DNA from: Botrytis cinerea B05.10 | Taxonomy: Eukaryota; Ascomycota; Leotiomycetes; Helotiales; Sclerotiniaceae | NCBI RefSeq assembly: GCF_000143535.2 | Contig: NC_037310.1 | Location: forward strand, 620,001-684,000 | DNA length: 64,000 bases | Direction: 5' to 3' | In this document: positions 9,888-20,618 of the stretch, piece by piece | How the letters are laid out: the number at the start of each line of letters is the position of its first letter | Numbering within the stretch: the stretch's first letter is position 1 | The notes under the pieces: model-generated | Seen by the model: only the letters and a program-made list of their open reading frames with translations | What the model was told of the DNA's origin: nothing | The model's database searches: none | Position numbers and translations under genes: made by a program

Positions 9888-11443
9888 TTACAACCTATCA
9901 CTTCCATCCACATTCACACGCCTAATCATTCCCTCCATACTCTCCGTTTCATCTTCTCTCTCCTTCTCTCTCCCGACATTCACGCTGCTAGCTCCCTCGC
10001 CTCCACTTCTCTCAACACTTACTTCATACTCTCTCATTATCCCCGATTGTTTATCCATTGTATTCATCTGATGATCCATCGTTGTAAGAGTTAACGAATT
10101 CTTCTTCCTCAATTTGCCAATTCTTCGCTTTCTAGATTCGAGATTTGCTTCAGGGTCGGGCGTTTGACGAGCGTCGTCTGAGATGAGATGGGATGAGAAA
10201 AGACCGGGAAAGTATTGACGGATGAAAGGACGGAGAACCACAAGGGTGTTGCAGAAAATGCCAATGTTTATTTCTACGGATCTGGTGTTGAAGTCTGGGT
10301 TAGTCTTTGAAATTTGGTGTGCGGGAAGTTTTAGATCAGATGCAAGATTGTCCAGTAAAGATAGTTAAAGAAAGAGGGTTACGAACGACCATACTGCTGC
10401 TCTACCTTGAGTGTATAGCACATCTGGATTATCCTGAAGCGCCATGATGTATGTTATGCGGACTATACATATTATTATCACACTGTTAAGAAGTATGTTA
10501 GCAAAACTTTCCAAATACACGTGAAAAGGGGTTCTCAAACAGTTTTTGAGGAGTAAGGAGAGGGATTGAACACACAAAATACCCGTCGAGAAAATCGATG
10601 CAACCGCCAATTTCTGCCTCAGCGGCAACTTCAAAAGATACAGCATATGTGATGGAAGTAAAAGAATGGCTGCATCTGTGAGAATGTTGAAGATTGCTTG
10701 CCAGAGCCCACATTGGTTGAGGCATTCACCATTCTCGGGGTTCGTGGGAACGCATGGTATAGCTATTATTAGAGATATGGCGAGAGTGTAGGTTATGATT
10801 ATCCCGGCGACGAGACAACAACCTATACGGAAATACTTGCTTGGATTGAGTCGATAAAGGCTGAGGAGCACTTAGTTCGTCGACTTTCTGACATTGCCTG
10901 GGGAAAAACTTACAGGATGAGAATAGATAATTTGGTGAATGCGGGGGCCCAAGCGTAGGTAGCTACCATAGGGCTGAGTTTCTAGGTCGGTGAGTAAAAG
11001 ACGGGGTATTAATTGAGAAGCGTGGACTAACTGTGAGATAGTGCGCCATCTGTTCGCCAGTAACTTCCCATAGATGTCGACCAAATCCATATCTCATACC
11101 TAGCCATCAATCAGCGTCGTTGTTCTATTTCCAATGAATTGGCCCGTCACCCACAATCGATAGTGATAGCAAAATATGCAATTGAACATGCATATGAAAG
11201 AATAATTGCAACTACCCCAGATCAGCATCCTCGTCGTCCGGCATAGACAAAACACCTACTGTCATCCAAACCAAAAGAGTTCATGATACTAATCCTAGTG
11301 TACAATCGGATACCAAGAGTACTACTAGCCAGGCCAAGCGTAATGGTATATGCAATAATGTAAGCTACCTGGGTACTTGACAGAGCAGATGTACTGAAAT
11401 TTGGTGTTATACCAGGGGGCGCTGGAAGGAGTCCGGTTGACAT
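9888..11443 (-). CDS. Rhodopsin/PTH11-like 7-TM membrane protein
   Basis: Six minus-strand exons: 11443-11260, 11211-11155, 11099-11032, 10981-10914, 10860-10387 and 10281-9888, encoding 414 residues. The splices restore hallmarks of the fungal integral-membrane 'rhodopsin domain' family: LDD before helix 2, RYGFGRHLW, TKLSILILLYRL, a GLWQAIFNILTDAAILLLP stretch typical of helix 5, and VEINIGIFCNTLVVLRPF in the last helix. The C-terminal tail of about 100 residues is hydrophilic and charged. Many members are orphan surface proteins; relatives such as Pth11 act in host or surface sensing. The donor of the last intron is the unusual GTTCGT, chosen because it gives the expected AVWSSVEIN continuity. 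The start is the first Met before helix 1. Confidence 0.88.
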
Positions 11444-12164
11444 ATTTGCTCTTCGTGCTTTGAATGTTATTTGGAAGAATGTTCATACTCGATGAAGAGT
11501 AGATTCAAAGGGGGACGCATTCTTGACTATATGTCAGAACAAGAAAGGATTTCGATTCTTGATCATCACCGTCGGCATCCCGAATTCGGTCAACATCTTC
11601 CAATAGATGGTAGTCTAATGGTCGGATACAGAGGATGCTGCTTTTTTCAAAAAAGAATTGGACAGTATGTGAGACCCGGGACTCGGCAGGCGAATAACGA
11701 CATGGGTTTCAGCTGAAATAGTATGTATGATTGGCCCGATGTGGAGCTGATATTTCTCTCCTGCATAGCCTAAGTTATCGGAAATGAATTCACGAATTCC
11801 ACCATATCAATAGTTGTTGATACTAGTTGAATGAAAACGAGCTGAATTGCAAGAAGAAAAAGAACAATGCATTCTAGACTATACAACGGCCAGATAGGTT
11901 GTGATGAAAAATAGTCAGACCCCACTCGCTCGTCATCTAAAGAAAAGAAAAGGTCACGACTCACATTGCTCTTCCATACGGAAGAGAGCCTGCTGTCAAC
12001 GTGCATGCTTACGTGCATACATTCTCCACTTTCCTTTTTGGGGACGACGCATTTTGAGGTCCAAGTTATCGCTGCATGATTGATTTTCCCTTTTCTTTTG
12101 CTTTTCTTCGTTGCAAACTAACAACGAGGTTGTTTGTTGGATAAAACCGTCGCCAATAGCAACA
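11444..12164. promoter_or_regulatory. Divergent intergenic region, 7-TM protein / P450
   Basis: The 721 bases separate two genes transcribed away from each other and should contain both promoters. Short open frames here (for example 11471-11716) show no recognisable motif. I see no CGTCCG motif of the kind found between 7310 and 7881. A stem-like GTGCATGCTTACGTGCAT stretch lies near 12000-12018. Confidence 0.45.
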
Positions 12165-14027
12165 ATGTCAACCTTGTATGTCACAGCCATTGCAGCAGGT
12201 GCATTGTTCCACAACATCGTCAGGAACAGGGAATTTGATCGTTATCCATTCTCCATTCTTTTTGTGGTCATAGCATCTGATGTGGTTCTCTCGATACTGC
12301 TTCTGCTTCAACATGATAACCATGCCAATGTCCTAACATTCTGGCAAGCTCAGAGACTTGCTTTTAGCCTTGTCGCGACGACGATTCTTTCGCTGTGGAC
12401 AAACATTCTTGTTTATCGCGCCTTTTTCCATCCCTTGCGAAACTTCCCCGGTCCCTTTGGTGCCAGGCTCTCCAAATTCTGGAGTTTAGGAAAAGTTGTC
12501 GAATCAAAAGTAAGGTGGTACCAAGTTGCTGGGAAATTGAAGGAGGAGTATGGGGATTATGTCAGGACAGGTAATAACATCCAAAAGAAGCAACTTTTTT
12601 GATGCATCAGAGTTGATTCATGTCAAGGACCTCGCGAACTCATACTTTTCGATCCTGCAGCCATTAGTGTTATTCTTGGCGCTTCATCCAAGTTGCACAA
12701 AGGTCCGTTCTATGGCTCGACATCCCCAGAATCTTTGCATACGACGAGAAACTCGGACTTCCACAGAAAAAGAAGAAAGATCTGGGATTTGGCCTTTAAA
12801 CAATGTATTTGAATTGTCCACTTTTATTCTCCGAACGTCATGTGACTGACGATTAAACTCTAGCTCTTACTGATTACGGACCCCGCGTCGAAGAGTTCAC
12901 CACACATTTTCTGGCTCGCTTGTCAAAAGGTGCTGAAGATCCATTGGTGATTAATGAGCTATGTGTTCAATACAGTTACGATGTAATGAGTGCATTGGCA
13001 TTTGGTATCCACACTGAATTCTTGAATGGGAAAGAAACAGTAGCAGCCAAGAAAGTTCTCGATAACATTCAATCTGGCATGTCTGCTCTTGCAGCGGTGG
13101 TTCATATTCCATGGATGTTCACAGTCATTGACGTGATAAGTTTTATTGGGGGTCCAATGAAGGAGTTTAATGATTGGTCGGCTTCTCAGGTCGAGGCACG
13201 AAGAGATGTTCGATTTCCAGATCCTCCCGATCAACTATGGATGGGCTAACAATTCAACAGATGAAGAATCCCAAGCCAGATATAGTGGGTCATCTCATTC
13301 AACATACGGAAAACACTCCCGCTGGACGCGCTCTCCTCAACGGGGATTCACGCGTAATCATTGGAGCAGGCAGTGATACTACTGCATCAGCCCTTACGAC
13401 AATCTTCATTCACCTTGCCCATTACCCAGAATATCAAGCTCGACTTTTCGAAGAGCTGAGATCTGTATTTGAAGATGGTACATTTGCTAATGGAAAATCA
13501 TCTCCTTTACTTGATGGTATCATTCAAGAAGTATTAAGATTGTACGCTCCTGTTACGTTCAACTCTCAGAGGGTCACTCCCAAGGGAGGACTGACTATTG
13601 GAACGGTATATATACCCGGCGATACTATTGTTAGCCTCGCAACTTGGCAACTTCATCGTGGTAATTATTTCAATTCTATTCATGTCTAATTCTTTCTACT
13701 CTCTCCATGCTGAACTTCTAACTCTTAATTCTAGACCCTCGCAACTTCAAGGATCCAAACAAATTCATTCCGGAACGTTGGACAACGAGTCCAGATCTCA
13801 TCATCAACAAGGCGGCATACTTACCATTCTCTATGGGTGTTTACAATTGTATCGGAAAAAGTCTCGCGATGATGGAACTGCGTTCTGTAATCGGGAGATC
13901 GATAGCTGAGTATGAGGTATCGTTCCCGAAGAATGTAAAGTTTGATGAGGAGGAGTTCTTTGGCAACGTAAAGGATCATTTTACCAGTGGAATTCCAAGG
14001 TGTGAGTTAGTCTTCAAGAGAAGATGA
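12165..14027 (+). CDS. Cytochrome P450 monooxygenase
   Basis: Exons 12165-12570, 12628-12804, 12864-13207, 13261-13660 and 13735-14027 encode 539 residues. The N-terminus has two or three hydrophobic helices, longer than the usual single ER anchor. Then come FFHPLRNFPGP (proline hinge), a helix-C region RNSDFHRKRRKIWD, the I-helix AGSDTT near 345-350, the K-helix EVLR near 400, and the PERW motif. The heme loop FSMGVYNCIG has the axial ligand at C481. All catalytic landmarks are intact. The N-terminus and helix C resemble the tryprostatin-hydroxylase-like group of fungal P450s (from memory). The substrate is unknown. Intron 3 uses a GTTCGA donor but has an excellent GCTAAC branch site. It is convergent with a drug-transporter gene. 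Confidence 0.93.
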
Positions 14028-14353
14028 GAGTGGAACTGAGAAGATGGGCCGACTGCTTCACTAATGGAAAAGAATGAGGTGTGTGGAGGGGGGGGGGATG
14101 AGGGCTGGATTTGTACATTCGTTATTTAACCAAGGTCGCCGATACATGTGCTCTTCTTATGTATATACAGGTGCAAACTTTCAGGAAGCTAGCAGATCTG
14201 CCCGGTCAGAACAGATTTTTGTCTGGGCCCAATTTGATCGAATGTGATTCCATGTTCTTGAAGATATTCTATTGACAAGATCCAAGAGATATATATAGTG
14301 GCTATCCCGAAAATACATGGCTAAAGCCCAAGCGCTCTAAAACTCGCCAACTT
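14028..14353. other. 3' intergenic gap between convergent genes
   Basis: The stretch lies between the P450 stop and the transporter stop and must hold both 3' ends. A run of eight or more G lies near 14089-14096. No gene is visible. Confidence 0.6.
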
Positions 14354-16716
14354 TCAAGCTTTTCCCTCCATCACTGTGGACTCCGGACTCTTGTTTTTAG
14401 CTGGATCCTCTAACCCTTCCTGATCGCCTTCCTGCTTCTCGTTCTTCTTCTTCACCGTCCCCCACCCCAATCCAAAACTGCACAAGAATGCTGCACTTGA
14501 TCCTCCGGCCGCAAGATACTAATGTATGATTCATGAGCTACTCGTTCACATCCATTATTTTTTAAACACTCGTCTCACATCCACCGGGCCGAGAAAAACC
14601 AACTGGCTAAGAGAAGAAGCGACTCACAAAACATCTGATCAAGCTCTCATTGTATGCTATCAGTACCGCCTCCAACTCCGCACCCTTTACCAAATCCCTC
14701 AATTCTGTAGCACCACTTGCTACAATGGCTTCTGTATCGATATTTGGCACATATATAGCCAGTTCATTCGCCAAAGAATTTGTGAAGATTGTTGAGGCGA
14801 AAGATAGAAAAATTGCGCTACCAAAGTAGCCAGAGAAGGTAGCAAGGGAAGAGCCAATGGCAATATCTGTGGCAGGAAGAGAATTCTGGATTGCTGTTAT
14901 GGGCTAAGGGAATCTTAGTAACTTTGTAAGGATCAAATAGGAAGAAATAACGGGACATCAGGTGTATAATTGAGAGATCAGTGACAGATGGATGCATGCA
15001 TACCATTTGCGAAACCATTCCGCGTCCAGCACCAACCAAAATCTGAAAGCCAATCCATTCACCGGCCTCAGTATTGACATTAAGCAAACTCATACAACCA
15101 GATCCGATGGCTGAACATACACATCCCACTATCGCCCAAGGGGTAAAGTATCCTAGTCGAGAAACTATTCACACATCAGTCATATCTCTTACACAAAATT
15201 AAAACATCACAGCGGAAAACAATTAAATACCCAGACTCCCCGCTATAATCGAGCTCCCAATAGTCGCCAAGAAAGTCGGTAGCGTTCTCACCCCGCTGTC
15301 CGTGGGCGAAACCCCTTTGATGGTCTGAAACCAAACCGGTAAATAATACGAGATTACTATTAGACCTCCTTGATTAAGCATTCCCGTCAAACATCCACTA
15401 TACACTATTCTCTTCTTTAGCATATCGAGTGGTATCATTGCATTTTCTCCTAACTTGTATTCCCAGTACAGGAATAACAGAAACAGAACAAAAGAAGTGC
15501 AGAATAGACCGATAATGGTAGCTGATGACCATGAATAGGAAGAGCCGCCCCATTCGAGAGCCAGAAGAAAGGATATGATTGTGGATGTGAAGAGGATAAA
15601 ACCACATGGATCGAGGTTTAGGAATTTCTTTTTTGAAGACCATGAAGTGCGAACGGGGTTGTGAATGCTGGGGATATGGATGAAGAAGATAACAAGAGCA
15701 GTTAGAAAGCCGGCGGGTAGATTGAGATAGAAGCCTAGTGATGTTAGGGCTATCTTGAATGATTAAGGTTATACGTACACCACTAGAAAACTCGTTAGTA
15801 AGGAACCACCGGAAGAGCCGTTGAATTTACTCACTCTCCAAGAAGCGTGTTGAGTTAATGCACCACCAATGAGAGGTCCGATAACCTGTCCGATAGATGC
15901 AGTAGACATTATTATACCAAGAAGAACTCGTATGTGGATTAGAAAAAAATACAAATATGCAAGGGTGGAAAGTAGGATACTTGGCCGTTTTGAGATGGGA
16001 GCAGCAGCAGCAAGAATTGTGAGAGCACCATTAAGAATACCAGATCCACCACACCCTTGAATTGCTCTTCCTAAAATCAACATATCTGAATCTTTTGACA
16101 AACCACAGATCAATGCACCCAATTCAAATGTTACAAGGAAACAAAGGAATGTGTGCTAAACCATCAGTAATTTGGGCATTTGCTAAAGAATTCTAAGACT
16201 TACTTTGAGGGAGAAGTAGGTATAAAGTTTGCCACTTAGTGGTTGCATGGCGCAGCTACGCACAAGAATCAGTACTGTGGTTCTCTCGCATGAGTATACA
16301 AACCCACTTTGAAAGTAGATAAGCACTTCCGTACCATCCTGTAAACTTTTAGTCGAAAGAATGAAAACCCCAAGCATTGCGTCTTACCTATGTCTTCCAC
16401 AGAATGAAATTCACTTGTGATTCGTGGTATTGCCTAGTATAAAATTAAGTAAAAGAAAACCGTGGGATAGGAAGACTTATTCACAAACCGTTGCCAGGAC
16501 CGATGAGCTCAATGTCATGAGGAAACAAGCCAAAGTCAGAGAAAATACAATCAAACGGAGCTTCATGCCCGTGACATATTGCTGCTCAGCTATATCCGAA
16601 TCATTCCTACTAATTTCTATACCCCTAAGATCAATAGCATATCTTTCAGGGACACTTCCTTTCTCAATCGACTCGCGACATGAGATGCCTCGATTTCCAG
16701 ACTCTTGGGCATTCAT
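14354..16716 (-). CDS. Major-facilitator drug/metabolite exporter
   Basis: Eleven minus-strand exons encode 577 residues: 16716-16489, 16433-16388, 16338-16308, 16255-16204, 16155-15981, 15926-15835, 15782-15779, 15734-15231, 15164-15004, 14903-14628 and 14518-14354. Motifs typical of the 14-helix DHA2-type family are AIPRITSEFHSVEDIGWYGS, LSGKLYTYFSLK, LGRAIQGCGGSGILNGAL (motif A region), IGQVIGPLIGGALTQHASWR (motif C) and WRWCFYLNLPAGF. A basic cytosolic tail ends the protein. Exon 7 is only 4 nt (TGGT), flanked by GTGAGT...TTTCTAG and GTACGT...CACTAG introns. Without it the conserved motif and frame are lost. It probably exports a small molecule from the plasma membrane. It is convergent with the P450, which suggests a shared pathway (inference). 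Confidence 0.9.
15735..15834 (-). other. 4-nt microexon with its two flanking introns
   Basis: Read on the minus strand: intron 15834-15783 (52 nt, GTGAGT donor, TTACTAAC branch site, TTTTCTAG acceptor), microexon TGGT at 15782-15779, then intron 15778-15735 (44 nt, GTACGT donor, CATCACTAG acceptor). Splicing gives TCT TGG AGA TGG TGC TTC TAT, that is SWRWCFY, the family consensus. A single-intron alternative using GTAAAT after GTGA gives SWRVSFY and is less canonical. Confidence 0.8.
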
Positions 16717-17950
16717 ATTAATATTAGCGTGGAGAAAAGAACTGCCAAGATCAAAATATTTGTCACTGTGCCAAAGAACGCAGCTACTTTAAATATTTTG
16801 GTATATAACAAATCAGGGGCGGAACGGGGGCGGAACGGGGGCGGAGTGATTACACTGCGCCGTCGCCTTGCGACAGAATTGACCACCCATATCTCATATT
16901 GTGCCGGACCTTCAAACAAAACGCTATCCGCTCCCCGCCAGTGCGTTTATCCTTCCACCGGATTCTGAAACAGGTGAAATTTTTTATAAACTATATCTGA
17001 CGTTGTGGATGGTTGTTCGTGCCGTGATACGTGGAAAGATAGCTCGTTGACAGCTATTGAAAAAAACGATGAAGAGAGCTCAATTATACTGCGTGCATCA
17101 AATTAGATTACCGTAAATATGTATTGAGCCATATCAACGATATGTTACTCGTCTAACAAAGTATTTTTGGAGAACATTTTTAAATGTTGTTATTATTAGT
17201 GTCGCCGATTAACCTATTTTCACAAGCTATCGGGAGCAAAACTTACCAGCACCTCACACCATCTAAAGTCAAATGATTGAATTTTGGTGTGAAATTCAAA
17301 ACTGCGCCAAGTTGCGCCAAGTAACGGGAACCAATTATCACTAAATCCAGTATTTCACTCTTGTAAATACCATGACCAATAGCGTGTGCGTGGTTGGGAT
17401 TTTTTATTAAAAAAAAAGGCTATATATAACTTTGTTCAAGATCATGGCTTGCCATAGAGACTGGCGGACTGTGGGGATTGCTCTGCTTCAGAAACAAATA
17501 TCGACATCAGTCAATCAATCGATAAGCCCGTCTTCTAACATTACTTAGTGACTTATTACTGCGAAATCAACATGAACTCCTAGTAAACATCGAAATTTCG
17601 AAGAAATCGGCCAAGGCCAAGAGCGACTAACACCACAATCACAATTAATCTTAACCACTTTTCCTTTCATTTACAACTCCTTTGAAAGAATTCAGCGCTT
17701 CACTTATCCAAATGCGGAATCTATGCTCTAATTTTTCTTTATAGACTGTACTAACAAACGAAGCATTCGCGAAATAAAGGGGTGTCCGGGAGACCAACAA
17801 AGAGATGGAATGAATACAAAATCTTGATTCACAACGACTTATGAAGAATGTGCTTTAGGATATGACAACTTGGCATAGATCCAGTGAAGGCTGTTTATTT
17901 ACGAGCCAAACATATTTCATATACCAATTGAAAGATAATTTCCACACAAA
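16717..17950. other. Intergenic, regulatory motifs only
   Basis: No gene is visible. Besides the GC boxes near 16830, a perfect 10-bp tandem TGCGCCAAGT lies at 17303-17322. Poly-T/poly-A runs occur near 16980 and 17400-17417. The downstream part should contain the promoter of the gene starting at 17951. Confidence 0.55.
16816..16847 (-). promoter_or_regulatory. Three GGGGCGGA(A/G) boxes at 11-bp spacing
   Basis: GGGGCGGAAC starts at 16816 and 16827, and GGGGCGGAGT at 16838, an exact 11-bp period. The array lies about 100-130 bases before the start codon of the transporter. Spacing near one helical turn and GC-rich cores surrounded by AT-rich DNA suggest a binding-site array for a zinc-finger or Zn2Cys6 activator. 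This is inference from position and periodicity. Confidence 0.5.
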
Positions 17951-20618
17951 ATGGGGGCAAAAAAACCACCAGGGGTACCAGGCTCATTCTTCGGTCCGGG
18001 AGGGCCCCAAGCTCAAATACCTGGACCGCTTTCCGCGGCAGATCAAGCAGCGGCAGATAAAGCAGCGACAGACAAAGAAGCGGCAGATCTACTAGCGGCA
18101 GATCTACTAGCGGCAGATCTACTAGCGGCGGGTAATGCAGTTGGAAATCAAGCAGCGGCAGTTCAAGCAGCTGAGAATCTTCTGGCGCTTCCAGGGCCGG
18201 AAGATGAGCCACAAGGATATGGAGGAGATGAGGCAAATCAGAAGCCATCAGGACCATGGGAAGATGCGCCACCACTTGAAGAAGATGCAGCTGCATCTGC
18301 TGCCAGAGTTGCCCCTGTTGATATCCAATTTAATAATGTAGTCAGGGCAAACTTATTACCGTTGATGGCTTCGGGAATTCATCCAGTATCAACATCTGGC
18401 GGAGGTCATCTCTGTGGTCTTCATGCTCTGATTTACAGTTATAATGCACTTCGAGATCTTTCGGCTCCCGAGGGCACACCTGTCCCCCTGGCAGATAATC
18501 CAACTGCCAAAGACTTGCAATTGTATAGGTCGGGTCCACAATTTTATCAGGATGTTATCGAATTTCTCAGGCCTCAGAATATTCTTGTATTTGCAGATAG
18601 CGAAGGGGAGCCACTTAGCGAAGAGCAGGTTATGAGACAGGTTACAGGGATAGTACCAAATATGGTCGACAATTATGATGTCAATGTCCTCCACTCACTT
18701 CTCATACATTTGAACAGAACGTACGGAACAAACTATACTCAGGGGCATATCACACATGGCTACAATGTTCGATGGGATCCCATTAATAAGGTATGGGATA
18801 TAGGGTACAGGGTACCAACATCAGCCCAGGATTTTGGAGTGGGGCTGCGCCCAATAATGTGGCTCTATAATGACAATTGGGAAAGTGAGTCGGGCTCACT
18901 TCATCGGATGCAGAAAGTCGAACATTTGAGCCACTGGATGGGATTCTCAAGTTAGTAGCCAGTTCATCCTTTTGCGCTTTTTCTATACCCAATGACATTT
19001 CCCAATATGAAGAATAACCTACATTCATTTTTATGCACGGACTCTTCTCCTTTTTTTTCACACATCCTGAACTTCTCGTTTTTTCTTCGATATCTCTTGA
19101 AAAGTAGTTGCTGACCCTTATGAATTTTTAAAAGCATTGCATAGGGACTTAGATCAAGGCTTAATTGCTGAAGCAAATTCGTGGTTTGGAGATGATATAG
19201 ATGAATATTTGAATGAACCAGTCTGGATTGTTACAGCTGACGTTGAAGGATATCATGTCGACCTTGAAGACCATCAAGATCCCAGGGAGCTCAGATTATA
19301 CTCTGGGTGCTTCGTTAGAGAGCCAACGGTAGCTCCGGATGAAGATGCACCCGACGGTTACATGTGGGTGCAAAGAACCCCATTTTTTGTGGTTGATGTT
19401 GAAACCCCCGGGGCAATCGGAATTGCACCACTGAAGAGTTTGAAAATGATTGTGAAGAACGCTCTCAGGAAAGCACACGATGCTGCTGGAGCAACAGCTG
19501 CCAATATAATCAAGAGAACTGGCGTCATAGTAGATGACAAGGGTCCATGGCAAGATTTCTTAGTTCACCGTACCATTGAGCCGACCACGAAGATCAATGC
19601 AAGATACGCTAATCCAAATGACCCAGCAAAGAAGTTTGTGGGAGGCTTCCAATTCGAGGATGGCGAATTTCTATTAGACACACAAGAGTCGCTCAAGAAT
19701 TTGTACCCTCGGATGATAAGAATAGACGGAACAAGAGGAAGAGTCAAACCTCGCAATCTTCAGTTTTTGGAAAGAGCATGGAAGCTCCCAGAGAGAATTC
19801 CTATTGCAGCCTCAGGTACCCAAAAAACACCAAGCACTTCGATGCCGCCTGGTAAACAAAATCTCTTAGGTACCTCCAATAAATCAGATCCCAAATACAA
19901 GTATAGACCAACTATGAAAGTGGAAGACTTTAAAATAACAGACCTAAGAAATCACTGCAAAGCTCGAGGCATGGTCGCAAAAGATTATGGGAGAACAAAG
20001 GTCGGTATGTTAGCAAAGCTTGTGGAGCATGATCAAAAGGCAGATAAGGTGGTTAAACCTTCGGGGAATCAAGTGGGTAAACCGGCTGAGTCTGGTAACT
20101 TTCTACCTATGAGACGTGTCCTAGTAGATATTGCAAAAGAGGCTGGTCCGCCTAAGATGCCCCCTTTTTTTGCAACAGAAATAGTGATGGAGTTAGGTAA
20201 AGGCGACATCAACAATCCTGCAACTTGGATAATCGATTATGAAGGTCGGATTGGCAGGGTTCCTGATGATAATCTTGAGCCATTAGATCGAGCCTGGGGG
20301 GTTGAACTTGATCCAGTTAGGTGGATTCATTCATTGGCTGAAATGAGAAAGAACTTGGGCTATGACAAGCCCCCCAAGCCTGCAAAAAACCCTCCCGATC
20401 CTTCAAACAACCCTTCCGATCCTGCAAAAAACCCTCCCGATCCTGTAAGTAAGCCTGTTGGTAAGAAGGCTAAAGTGGTTTCTGCCAATCCTCCAGATCC
20501 GAACTCTCAGGCTTCAAGTCCCCCGGCTGGAAACGCGACGGGTAAAAAAAGACCCGCTAGTTCGTCTGCAGAGCAGCCTGCAAAGAAAAAGAAGCAGAAG
20601 AAGAAGAAGAAGAAGTGA
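17951..20618 (+). CDS. Large protein with GHLCGLHAL motif, SAP-like segment and Lys tail
   Basis: Exons 17951-18950 and 19108-20618 (GTTAGT donor, AAGTAG acceptor) encode 836 residues. I do not recognise the family. Residues 28-80 are Ala-rich low complexity with tandem DLLAA units. Residues 125-330 form a globular part with GGHLCGLHAL (Cys155) and later GHITHGYNVRWDP (His266, His269). This order resembles OTU/papain-like cysteine hydrolases, but no family match is claimed. A middle region with WVQRTPFFVVDVE and FLVHRTIEP follows. Then comes a SAP-like helix pair (VEDFKITDLRNHCKARGM), a PPDP-repeat tail and KKKKQKKKKKK at the end, which would act as a nuclear or nucleic-acid-binding signal. 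The intron is supported by a stop just after the donor and by frame continuity. The start is the first ATG. Confidence 0.8.
18082..18126 (+). repeat. In-gene 15-bp tandem repeat (DLLAA)
   Basis: Three nearly perfect copies of GCGGCAGATCTACTA encode AADLL units within the Ala-rich N-terminal region. Related GCGGCAGAT / GCAGCGGCAG units extend the array to about 18036-18170. The repeat length keeps the frame, so copy number can vary without disrupting the protein. Confidence 0.8.

Noticed and set aside
11471..11716. 81-codon plus-strand frame between the 7-TM and P450 genes
   Set aside because: No recognisable motif, no splice continuation and a position within a divergent promoter.
17895..18296. 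Minus-strand 133-codon frame with Leu/Pro repeats
   Set aside because: It is the complement of the Ala-rich tandem repeat in the gene at 17951; its repeats reflect the DNA repeat.
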